A DNA stretch of 64,000 nucleotides from Tipula vernalis. Taxonomy: Eukaryota > Arthropoda > Insecta > Diptera > Tipulidae. The DNA is taken from contig OY282558.1 in the NCBI GenBank assembly GCA_958295665.1, positions 29,843,045 to 29,907,044 of the forward strand. The letters are read 5' to 3'. Below the pieces are notes generated by a model. That model was not told where the DNA came from, ran no database searches, and saw only the letters and a program-made list of their open reading frames with translations. A program made the translations under genes and the position numbers. Positions 25,601 through 34,669 of the stretch are shown in pieces (position 1 is the first letter of the stretch; each line of letters begins with the position of its first letter).

Positions 25601-26761
25601 AAACCCGGAAGCATGCAAATATTTTAACTAAACGTTATAAAAATGTATTAATCAGATGACTGCCTTTCCTTGAAAAGAAGAACTGGTCCTTCTATTCTGA
25701 TTTATTTCTTTTAACGAAATTTTAGTTGTGAAAAATAAAATTGAATAAAAGGCCAGTCCTTCTATACTGAAGTTAGGGGAGTCCGTTTCAAGTTGAAATA
25801 TTCTAACAAGTTTACTAATATTTATTCAAAATAAATTCTCCTTGGCTCTGGATTATTTAAAATTAGAAATATATAACTGTAACACAAATAGCTCGTAAAT
25901 TTTGATAAAATTTTGTAAAAATAAAATTTATAAAATAAAAGCAAAGTTCAATAGAGAAAATAACGATTTGATTTCAGTTTGTATGAATTTCCAACATAAC
26001 AAACAAAAATTTTTGCTCGTTATGTTGTAAATTCATAAAAACCTTTAATTCAAATGTAAAAAGTTTTTTGATTTTTGTAGTGAACCATTTTAGTTACGCT
26101 ACGTTGGTAAACCTGGTGAAATTTTTGTTCAGAGTTGAGAACAATTCAACTTTTTATCAAAAATGTCCCATGTACGCACCTTTAGGCAAAACCCATTTCC
26201 CCATCGTAAAAAAAAAAATGGGAATCACCGAAAATTATAACGAAAAAAACTTTAAAGAATGTGCATACAATATATTTTTATTACAAATTTTAATTTACTA
26301 TACACACCATGAACGTGTGAAAATGATTCTAAAAAGAAAAGATTGTTTTTTCTGCTTATCTAACTAGATAGGGTAAAATTACTTACGACTAATTCCAGTG
26401 CAAAAAATATTCCAGCTCCGAGCGACGGTATATCACCAATAGATATAACACAAAAATTCACGTTAATCTTGCTATTGGGTATCTCCAAGTTTACCGTAAT
26501 ATTATCACCTTTTTTTAACTCACTTATCAGCGCCCAATCTTTATCGTTCAATTCTTTAATAATTTCTTTCTCGCATTTGTACAAATCTTTCCCAAAGCGT
26601 TTATTATTGCGATCAAAAATTTTGATCACATAACTTTCTTTAAACTTTTCCGAAATTATTTTTAATAATTGTCCTGGGACAATTTCATGTGGGGTGCCAA
26701 CAATTTGATTGGTTATTGCACCCGATTTTATACAAATGGCGTACATTGCTTTAGAAGTCAT
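22700..26761 (-). CDS. HOIL-1/RBCK1-like RBR E3 ligase, CYLD-like N-terminus, extra RING-IBR
   Basis: Four exons join in frame (26761-26387, 25204-24544, 24480-22874, 22804-22700), giving 915 residues. The start MTSKAMYAIC is shared with the neighbouring pseudogene copy. Residues 1-160 resemble the CYLD N-terminus and first CAP-Gly (GAGIFFALELV, then YYVQDVSAFCIRGDKVLEL) but lack the usual GKNDG groove. Residues 160-470 are a low-complexity linker. An extra RING (C479, C482, C494, H496, C498/C499, C502, C515) and IBR (591-633) follow. An NZF ubiquitin-binding finger (W659, C661, C664, C676, C679) has one residue more than the usual spacing. The main RING1 is C718-C764, IBR 803-843 and RING2 877-904, with candidate catalytic C890 in GGC. 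RBR ligases pass ubiquitin from E2 to this Cys. RING2 lacks the His two residues later and ends without the second zinc pair, as if it were an accessory subunit. HOIL-1 similarity is strongest in 655-915. Function is inferred. Confidence 0.85.
25984..26037. repeat. Hairpin, about 18-bp arms
   Basis: ATGAATTTCCAACATAAC pairs with GTTATGTTGTAAATTCAT (one difference) across a short AT loop, inside intron 1 of the HOIL-1-like gene. It may be a small MITE. Confidence 0.6.
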
Positions 26762-27762
26762 GGTTTCGTTTAAAATCAATCATTTACACACAAAATTACT
26801 CTAATCAATTTTTAATAGTTTTTGTATAACATCAAATATATCAATGACTACTTGACTGAGGTGACTAAAGACACTTTATGTATGTATCACAATCACACAC
26901 AAAATGAAAATATAAAGTAAAATACAATTTAATTGAACGGGAATCTAGATTATTATGCGATTTTATGCCGCTACTTCACATGAGTATTGTATTCCCCATG
27001 TTCTTATCTCGTTATCCATAAACTACCCTCTAAACAAAAAAAGCGATTCGAAAAAAACGATATGATTGCGATATGTGAACCATGCATATTTTTTATATCA
27101 TAACACGAATTTTTTTTTATTTCTACTCAAATAGAAACAACGAAAATAAAAATTGTATATTGTGCGTTCTCTTTACTAGCCATTTCAATTCAAGTTTAAC
27201 CTAAAACAAAAGCGGACGGCGATAATTGTGTTGAGTTTAACAAAATAATTATATATTTCTTTTCCAATTTGTTTAAATCATTTTAGTTTATTAATTTAAT
27301 CCTTATACATACTAGGTAGTTGTTTATTTTCTAAGATGTGAACAAATTTTATTACTACCGATTTAATTGAGGAGCGAAGTATTATTAAACCCGATACAAT
27401 TAAACCGTCATATAAACAATTAAATTTTATTTATTATATATATATATATATATAATGTAGAAATAAAAAAAAAATTAATCGTATTTTAAAACTAACTTTT
27501 TATTTTTGCTAATCCAAAATAAATACTATCGTAACCAACACGAAAAACACGACACGTAAATATATCGTATAATTAGATCTGTTTACGATATGAAAAGTAA
27601 GTGTCGCAAACGTATTTTAAAAATGTTTCTATTTCCGTTACGTAAAAAATTCTCATCATGGGACGTTGGATTCGTTAACATATCGATTTCGAATCGCAAA
27701 AACGATTCGTAAACGTTATTTTCGTAAACGAATCGCTTTGTTTAATGGGTAGTTTATGGATA
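26762..27762. other. Intergenic, upstream of the minus-strand RBR gene
   Basis: AT-rich with repeated CGATTCG / CGTAAAC words around 27040-27740 and a (TA)n tract at 27434-27455. No gene is recognised. It should contain the promoter of the minus-strand gene, but I cannot place a core element with confidence. Confidence 0.4.
27434..27455 (+). repeat. (TA)n microsatellite
   Basis: Eleven TA dinucleotides in a row. Confidence 0.9.
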
Positions 27763-27797
27763 ATGGCGCAAATTTCAAAACTGTCGACAGTTATATT

Positions 27798-28267
27798 GAG
27801 TACGTTTATGCTTAGGGTTCAACCTGGTTTGAACCTAGGTTATCTTTTACTATAAACAGAGTCGAGTCATCTTGTAGTTAACTCGACTCGACCTAAAAAA
27901 TTTCTAGGGTCGAGTCGAGTTAACTCTAAAAACATTCACTATAAACGGAGTCGAGTCGAAAAATAAAAACAACAAAAAAATAATAATAATAAGACACCAT
28001 TTTGATTTCTTAATTCGTGTGCGAATCTTCGATTTTTGTGTGGCAATAAAACTTTGTTATTTTGTTTTTATAAAATTCAGAAAATAATACAAGAAAAACA
28101 TATAAGCATACGATAGTAAATGATTATTTTTGACGTTTCTGACTCGGTTTCAACCTAGTTTCGACTCGACTGCGATTTGACTCTGCAGTATAAACGCTAA
28201 AAAAGATAAGTACAAGATGATCCAAAGTTAACTAAAAGATGACTCGACGCTGACCATAAACGTACTC
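27798..28267. mobile_element. MITE 1 nested in host MITE, ATT duplication
   Basis: The ends GAGTACGTTTATG and CATAAACGTACTC are perfect inverted copies, with ATT on both outer sides (27795-27797, 28268-28270). The interior has many GAGTCGAGT/ACTCGACTC words, some shared with MITE 2. No ORF. Confidence 0.8.
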
Positions 28268-28270
28268 ATT

Positions 28271-28627
28271 GTATATGCTACGAGGCGAGTCGACTTTAAT
28301 CCTAGTTTAACTCTCACAAAAATAAAAAACTCAATACCAAAACAAAAAGTTATTATTAAAATGAATTAATTAAAATTTTAATAAATAAGATATTTAAAAT
28401 AATAAATTTAATTGAAAAAATTAAAACGAATATTTTTTTATATTGGTGCACGAATTTTTCTTTAATTTTGTTGTTGTTTTTTAACTCTACTCTACTTGTA
28501 TATAGCGCATTTTTTAGAGTAGAGTTTAACTCGACTACAAATTATTAGGTCGAGTCGAGTTTATCTCGACTCCATATATAGTGAGAGTTAAACTAGGATT
28601 AAACTCGACTCGACTCGCAGCATATAC
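28271..28627. mobile_element. MITE 2 nested in host MITE, about 48-bp TIRs, ATT duplication
   Basis: The ends GTATATGCTACGAGGCGAGT and the inverse (from about 28580 to 28627) match over nearly 50 bp, bordered by ATT at 28268-28270 and 28628-28630. It abuts MITE 1 and shares its ATT. Its AT-rich interior is non-coding. Confidence 0.85.
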
Positions 28628-28954
28628 ATTATAAGTAACTTTTTTGGTAATTTTGCAACAAGAAAACTTGACGGAATTAATTTTTCTCATCTTTTTCAAA
28701 AACTATACGATTTCGCTGTTGAAAAAATACGACAAAAGTTACTGTCGACAGTTTTGAAGTATGTGCCATAAAGAAAAGGGGGACGAAATATGATGAATAC
28801 CATAGAGTTAAACAAATAGAGCTAAAATAAGCAAACGTGAAGCATTGAAAATTCTGTGCGAAAAAGAGGAAGACTAAAATATATTAGGGCCGTATTTAGA
28901 ATTTTATTCAATGGTTTAGAATAAAGTGGGTTGCTTAAAATAAAACAATTAAAG

Positions 28955-29470
28955 CATGGTTTCCACGATGGGGAGGCGAAAAAATTAGTCAAACTAAAAA
29001 GAGAAAGCAAAAATTCACCAATAGTACGATAGAGAGAAAATACCATTTTGACAAAAAAATTGGGACGGCGTTTTAAAAATTTTAATTCAGCACTCCGAAA
29101 TAGGAAGTATAATCCGAAAAAAAGATTACATGGATCATCTTTTTTCGGATTGCGGAATTCAATTGTCAATTTGAAGAAAATTTTATATTTATTTTATTAT
29201 GTATTAAATATATATATTTTTTTTTGATTGGGGGAACACATTTTTCATCGCCAGAATCACTCTCAGTGCTACTTGAAAACATAACGGCATATATTGCCAT
29301 TAGTTCCTCAACAGTATCCATTTTTAACAAAATTTAATTTTAATAATCGAAACGTCAAAAATAAATAAATAAAATTTCGGAGTAACGACTTGTTGCTGTT
29401 TCACTCACTCTTATGTTATTTTTTTATTCCTTCCTCTTTTTAATTTGACTAATGTTTTCGCCTCGCTATT
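28955..29470. mobile_element. Harbinger-like MITE remnant
   Basis: GAGGCGAAAAAATTAGTCAA at 28973 onward is inverted at about 29437-29466 (CTCTTTTTAATTTGACTAAT..CGCCTC). Inside, a minus-strand reading from ATG at 29321 gives MDTVEELMAIYAVMF followed by an acidic Ser-rich stretch, like the first codons of some PIF/Harbinger ORFs. Outer borders are uncertain because another element adjoins on the right. Confidence 0.5.
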
Positions 29471-30046
29471 CCATGAGAAAATTTTACTGAATAGTAAAAT
29501 TAAAGGAAGAAAAAATATATATTTGCTAGATGGCAGAATGAAACACAAAATCCAATCAGTAAAAAAATATTTGTGTCTGTAGTTACTGCTCTAAAAAGTA
29601 TCAAATCGAGAACTTTTTATAGGAGTGTCACTAACACACGTACATAAAATTTGTATATGATGAAAAATAATTCTCGCACACACTAATAATTTTAATATAA
29701 TGACGATTTTATAGTAGAGATTTTTTAAATTTTTTATTCTGTGACGGAAATTGTTCGAAAAATGAAATTCTGATATGAGTATTAATAATATTTAATTTTT
29801 TAGATAATTTAGAGACGAATAAAAAATCGAATAATACTAAATACATACATAATTTTTTTAGCAATTATTGGTTTATTTTGGTTTAATGTCAAATTTTCCC
29901 TTAAAACTTTTGCTATAAAAAAATAAATATAAAACATACCTTCTCCTTGTTTATTTATAAGGTATGATTTATATTACCATGGTGTTTGATTTTTATTTTC
30001 TCTTTTTGGCGTATTTTACTATTCAGTAAAATTTTCCCATGGAATA
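29467..30046. mobile_element. MITE with palindrome-containing TIRs
   Basis: TATTCCATGAGAAAATTTTA at 29467 onward is inverted at 30013-30046 (attttactattcagtaaaat then TTTTCCCATGGAATA). Each arm contains its own palindrome ATTTTACT..AGTAAAAT. The interior is AT-rich without an ORF. Its right end lies about 190 bases before the start codon of the HOIP-like gene, so it probably borders or forms part of that promoter. Confidence 0.7.
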
Positions 30047-30133
30047 GCACCTTTATTCTGCCTTATGTTGTTTAGAGGGCAATAATTCTTAAAAGTCAAA
30101 AAATAGGGGAATAGAAACGTTGTTTCTTTATGT

Positions 30134-30178
30134 TCAGTGTATAGTTCTTGTTTTCACTTTTTTCAGTCATAATCACGA
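30134..30178 (+). promoter_or_regulatory. Candidate initiator motifs of the HOIP-like gene
   Basis: Two arthropod Inr-like sequences occur, TTCAGTG near 30133 and TTCAGTC near 30172, 60-100 bases before the ATG, which has a good insect context (CAAAATGG). There is no clear TATA box. This is a weak, motif-only call. Confidence 0.3.
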
Positions 30179-30235
30179 CATTACGAAAGTTGGAAGTGTA
30201 GTTCTATTCCTGACTGTATCAAAAAATTAAACAAA

Positions 30236-33081
30236 ATGGAGAAATCGCATTTCGGGATTTGTATTCAGGAATGCCAAGCTTATTTCGAACGGGATATTAA
30301 TGACCAGCAGCTCTTATTACAAGGTGCGCTAGTACAGATTATCGAGGAAGATAATTCAGGTGTAAGCACCATTAAGGTATTTTACGTGGATTCAACGAGA
30401 GCATTATCTTTAATTGATAAGAATTATTTGATCGAACAAAAAAATGTTCAAAAAGTTCATTTGAAATTATTTAGATTTCTGATATCAGTCCAACCGGCCT
30501 CTGAACGTTCTCAATTGCTTGCAAAGGCAGATATACTGTGTGATTTAAGAAATCATAAACAATTTCTTTTAGATAAACAATTTTTGAAATATTTCGAAAA
30601 TATTATATGTCAATTGATATACATCGGGGAAGTACCTGAATTGGGTGTTGGTGATTTTATAGGCATCAAATTGATGGTAAATTTATTTATTTTTTCTTGA
30701 AATTTTTCTAATTATCTAAACCTAAAGGAAGACGCAATTAATTAGAGTAATTACATATCTCAAAAAGTACCTACTTTTTTTAATTTTTTCAGAATTGCAG
30801 CTTACCGCTTATAATGGTCGGTTCACAAAAAGACTTCGCCCCAAAATATATCGGCGATTTACAGGATTCGTTAATAATATCGGCTCTCGAATTCTGTAAA
30901 TTTTATATAAAAGAAATTCGGCAGACCACTGGCAACGTAGTCCTGAAAGCGCAACAATCAGGCCCAAAAGCCTACATGTGCAGCAAATGCAAAGCTTCTG
31001 ATCATATAATACATTTTCGGGCTTGTCCACACAACATGTGTAAAGATTGTCTGATTGAAAAATTTAAGTTAGGGCAAAATCTTGAAATAACCTGTGGATA
31101 TCGTTTTTTTCAAGATCAATCATGTGAAAAAATTATAAATTTGGAACATTTTAAATTCCTGTATCCGGAGTTATCCGAAATTTTTAACCAGATTAAAAAA
31201 AAATTACGGAAATTTTGTTATAAATGCTTAACAAAAGAAATTGATAACACGGGAAATGTTCTACCAATTAGTGACTGTTTACATTCTATATGTAGATCAT
31301 GTGCTTTAGATTCATTGACATGTGAGCCAAAGGACTACTGCCGGTTCTTGATGGATAATGGTGATGAATGTAAAGCCGCAATTCAAGACAAGTATTTAAA
31401 AAAGATCTTGTCATCGGAAGACCTGGCCGCTTACGAGGAGCGAAAATTTGTCCATATTTTGGAATCGACTCCGAATAGTCGCCGCTGCAAAACACCAAAT
31501 TGCAAGTATTTTTGGATTGTTGATGTTAATACGCCTTATACATCTTATTTTTGCAAATTATGCAAGAACTATAATTGTCTAAAATGTAATGCCGTACATA
31601 ACGTCTCGTGCAAAGAATATGAACGGCAAATTTTAGATGGGTCGGATGAAGTAAAGAAAAAAGAACTGCTCGACAGGTTAAGCAAGGATGAAATTGCGGA
31701 CCATGACTTAGTTCGTCAAGGTAAGGTGGAAAAATATTCGGAAGCTGAAAAGTTTCGGCTTCTTCGATCAAAATATTTAAACTACGATGAGGCGGATTTA
31801 TTGTGGGCGATTCGACAAAGTGATGAAATGTCTATCATTGAAAAATCCTTGAATATCGAGTGCAATTTTTGTGGTGAAACTTTTTCGCACAATAATATTT
31901 TTGGAATGATCACCTGTGAGCACACATTTTGCATGAATTGTGCTAAAACTTATTTTACGATACAAATTACTGAAAAAACCATTCGGGATTGCATTTGCCC
32001 TGCGTGTAAATTACCGAAATTAGACGATGATAGCAGCGAATCTGAGTATTTCGGATTAATTGGAGCTTACTTAAAAAACATTTTAGAAGCAAAAATTTAC
32101 GAAATTTTTGACCGTAAAACGAGAGATAGAGCGCTTTCTCGGCTTCAAAATTTTGCGTGGTGTGTAAAATGCGTAAATGGATTCGAGGTAAATCCCAATC
32201 GGGCAAATGCTACTTGTACAGAATGCAAGTCTGTTTTTTGTATTAAATGTTACGAACCCGTAAGTATTGCTTAAATTTTTAGTCGTTTATATTATTGTTT
32301 TGATTGTGCTTTTTGTGTACAGTGGCAAGCCCAGCATGAAGGCCTTTCTTGCGATTTATTTAAAACGTGGAAAGATGAAAATAATCCGCAAAATCAATCT
32401 GAAGGTGTTATGAACTATTTAGAGAAAAATGGCATTGAATGCCCAGCACCAACCTGTAAATTCAAATATTCTTTGGCTAAGTAAGGATCATTAATGAATA
32501 GACTTCAAAATAATTTGTGTGCTGATATCTTAGAATTTTTGCTTTTTAGGGGTGGTTGTCTTCATTTCACCTGCACCCAGTGTTCGTATCAATTCTGTTT
32601 TGGGTGCAGACAACCAATGCTGGCCGGAGCTAAATGCACGAAATACAATGATTGTGCCACCAGAGGACTTCATGCGCATCATCCACGAAATTGTTTATTT
32701 TTTCTACGTGATTGTGCAGTCGCATCACTCGAAGGCTTACTAAAAAATGCTGGTATAAATTTCACGGGAATACCGCAAAATGGAGGAATTTGTCAAATTC
32801 CGATTCAAAAAGAAATGCCCGGGAAAATGATCGATTGCTTATGCGAAAAACCAACCGTCAACGAAAATATTGGATTGTGCGAGCAGCACTACAAAGAAGG
32901 TTTGGTGGATTTAATATTTAAATCAAAAATTGATCCAGTTGATATTTTGGATTTGGGCGAGTCAGTCGGGGAATTAACTCGAAATCATGTTGCGCTTCCG
33001 GCTCGTTTGGCCACCGACACCGATGCCACTTACCGCGACAAATGTGTGGCCCAGATTAAACAGCAAATACCCTTTGCTTAA
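30236..33081 (+). CDS. HOIP/LUBEL-like RBR-LDD E3 ligase with CYLD-like N-terminus
   Basis: Four exons join in frame (30236-30676, 30793-32259, 32323-32480, 32550-33081), giving 865 residues. Residues 1-150 resemble the CYLD N-terminus and a degenerate CAP-Gly strand pair (YIGEVPELGVGDFIGIKLM). Two extra RING-like modules (C210-C233; C289 onward) and an IBR (379-423) precede the main RBR: RING1 504-552, IBR 604-646 and RING2 676-717. RING2 holds GGCLHFTCTQC with catalytic Cys C692 and His H694. The C-terminal 150 residues match the HOIP linear-chain-determining domain (LHAHHPRNCLFFLRD, GLCEQHYKEGLVDLI, final QQIPFA). In HOIP this domain positions acceptor ubiquitin so that Met1-linked chains form in NF-kB/IMD-type signalling. 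The PUB, NZF and UBA parts of HOIP/LUBEL are not seen. The first RING2 zinc pair is C-x4-C, not C-x2-C. The gene is divergent from the HOIL-1-like gene 3.5 kb away. Linear-ubiquitin activity is inferred. Confidence 0.9.
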
Positions 33082-33143
33082 AAAATCATCTTTTTATTTT
33101 ATACATTTTTGTTTAATGTTTTTTATGGATTTATAGATTGTTA

Positions 33144-33263
33144 TGTGGAGTTCTATTGGGCAAAATAAATCAATTTACTGTAAAAAAAAAAATGATTTAC
33201 GTAATGTTATTATACATTTTTTTTCACATTAGATTTATTTATTTTGCGCAATCGAACTCCACA
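33144..33263. mobile_element. 120-bp MITE carrying the poly(A) signal of the HOIP-like gene
   Basis: TGTGGAGTTCTATTGGGCAA at 33144 is inverted at 33232-33263 (TTATTTTGCGCAATCGAACT then CCACA), with TTA on both outer sides (33141-33143, 33264-33266), a Harbinger-type duplication. The left TIR contains AATAAA at 33164-33169, the first good poly(A) signal after the stop codon at 33081. Confidence 0.8.
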
Positions 33264-33617
33264 TTAATTATTTGAAATATATCATTCAATTTGACAAACT
33301 ATATTAAATGTACATAATAGTAGCATCGGGACTAATGTTTCATGCCGCATACTCGAAAACTGTCGACCGTAACCTTTTGCTAATTTCGCCTCTATGGCGT
33401 GAAGTCTTATAAAATATTTTGTTAATGTTTAAAGCCCCTACAGACGATGTAATTTCGTTGCACCAACCAAATTGCTGAGGTTGGTCCAACAAAATTGGTA
33501 TTGGCTACACACCATGCAACTTGATTTGCAATTTGGTTGTTACCAATTTTGACGTTTAGTTGTTGATTGGTACAAGAATTTGACATTTATTTTTTGTTAA
33601 AAAATAACAAACGCGCC

Positions 33618-33903
33618 ATGTCTATTTTATCAAAAAAACAAAAAATTGGAGTTGCACTGGCAGCCTCAATAACTTGTAACTTACCACCAACCAGGCCTAG
33701 AAATTTGTGGGGATCGAAGGGACCGAAAAAAATTTAGCCACATTATATTATTAAAAGAGCTGGATAGTGACGATTTTCGCAATTATCTGCGAATGGAAAG
33801 CGATTGTTTCATGGAATTATTACAGCTAGTTAACCCTTTAATATCGAAACAAGACACAGTCATGAGTGAAGCGCTCAGTGCTGAAGAGCGATTAGTTGCA
33901 ACA
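33618..33903 (+). pseudogene. Harbinger transposase N-terminus
   Basis: Starts MSILSKKQKIGV. After a frameshift near 33725-33740 it reads LLKELDSDDFRNYLRMESD and CFMELLQLVNPLISKQDT, then SAEERLVAT, the standard N-terminal block of PIF/Harbinger transposases. It breaks off before the DDE catalytic residues, so it cannot be active. Confidence 0.8.
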
Positions 33904-33904
33904 G

Positions 33905-34024
33905 GGCGAGACTGCTGATTTGCAATTCAGCGCGGCAATTATTACTTGATGTATCCCAGAGACAACTAAATTCTCTATAGAGTTCTAATAAATCAATAAT
34001 TATTTCCATCTCTGTTACCGCCAT
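33905..34024 (-). pseudogene. MADF-domain protein N-terminus (Harbinger second ORF)
   Basis: From ATG at 34024 on the minus strand: MAVTEMEIIIDLLELYREFS followed by CLWDTSS, the first helix of a MADF/Myb-like DNA-binding domain as found in the second Harbinger ORF. It ends at the deletion junction shared with the transposase remnant. Confidence 0.7.
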
Positions 34025-34427
34025 TTTCTTTTTTAATTATTTTTTCGGAGATATTTGTTTTAAGAAACGGACTATATGAATAAATTCTACTATGAAAACA
34101 CCACATATGACGAAATATCGCACCGACAACAATACACACGATACAATTTGGTTGGTCGGTTGGATGGAATTTTCCTTGCAACTCATGCAACTTAATTTTA
34201 TCGCACCGACATGCATACACACTATGCAATTTTACCTCCAACCCAACTAAATCGCACCAATCAACCAACCAAATTGCATCGTCTGTAGGGGCTTCCACAC
34301 GTCTACTACATAATTACCGAAGTCGGTTACGGATTTTCACGTAAATTTATTATGTTATTATCCGAACTAAATAAATATTTTGGATTTGACGCTGCAAAAT
34401 ATATGTGCAACATTTTGATTGGCACGG

Positions 34428-34668
34428 ATTGGTTTTAGCTGTCTCACTTGACAGGTGACGATGGCAAATTTTGGAAAAGGAAGATTTATTATGTTTTTAA
34501 ATTAAAACAGGAATTTACTAATGTTTATTCAATTGTGTATTATGTTTGCAAATTTTGGAAAAGGAAGATTTAATGTTTTTTTAATTAAATAAACAGCGAT
34601 TTTTAGTTATTAATATTTCCACACCAAGAAATAAATGGCGCCACTTGACTGAGACAGCTAAAACCAAT
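34428..34668. mobile_element. Small MITE, 19-bp perfect TIRs
   Basis: ATTGGTTTTAGCTGTCTCA at 34428-34446 is inverted at 34650-34668. Inside, a 25-bp direct repeat (GCAAATTTTGGAAAAGGAAG...) occurs at about 34463 and 34549. No coding potential. Confidence 0.7.
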
Positions 34669-34669
34669 G

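Larger units (their letters stand above)
27763..28769. mobile_element. MITE hosting two further MITEs
   Basis: The left end ATGGCGCAAATTTCAAAACT and the inverted right end AGTTTTGAAGTATGTGCCAT share a TIR that runs into the palindrome ACTGTCGACAGT. A related partial end occurs at about 22257-22330 (GGCGCATATTTCAAAA, then AACTTGACGG) and another at about 33343-33400 (ACTGTCGACCGTAAC), so the family has several copies in the window. The interior is split by two tandem insertions. Confidence 0.75.
33434..34292. mobile_element. Internally deleted PIF/Harbinger element
   Basis: GCCCCTACAGACGATG at 33434 is inverted as CATCGTCTGTAGGGGC ending at 34292. Subterminal words (ACCAACCAAATTGC, GGTTGGT) also mirror each other. 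The interior keeps the first parts of both Harbinger genes facing each other: a transposase start on + and a MADF-domain start on -. They meet at about 33903-33905, where the middle has been lost. No clear target duplication remains. Confidence 0.8.

Noticed and set aside
26068..26367. 99-codon + ORF inside intron 1 of the HOIL-1-like gene
   Set aside because: A low-complexity reading of AT-rich intron on the opposite strand.
28822..29169. 115-codon minus ORF
   Set aside because: It runs through the TIR of the Harbinger-like MITE and is hydrophobic only because of T-rich DNA.
31526..32206. Minus-strand ORFs inside the HOIP-like gene
   Set aside because: Antisense shadows of the Cys-rich coding exon, without independent conserved motifs.
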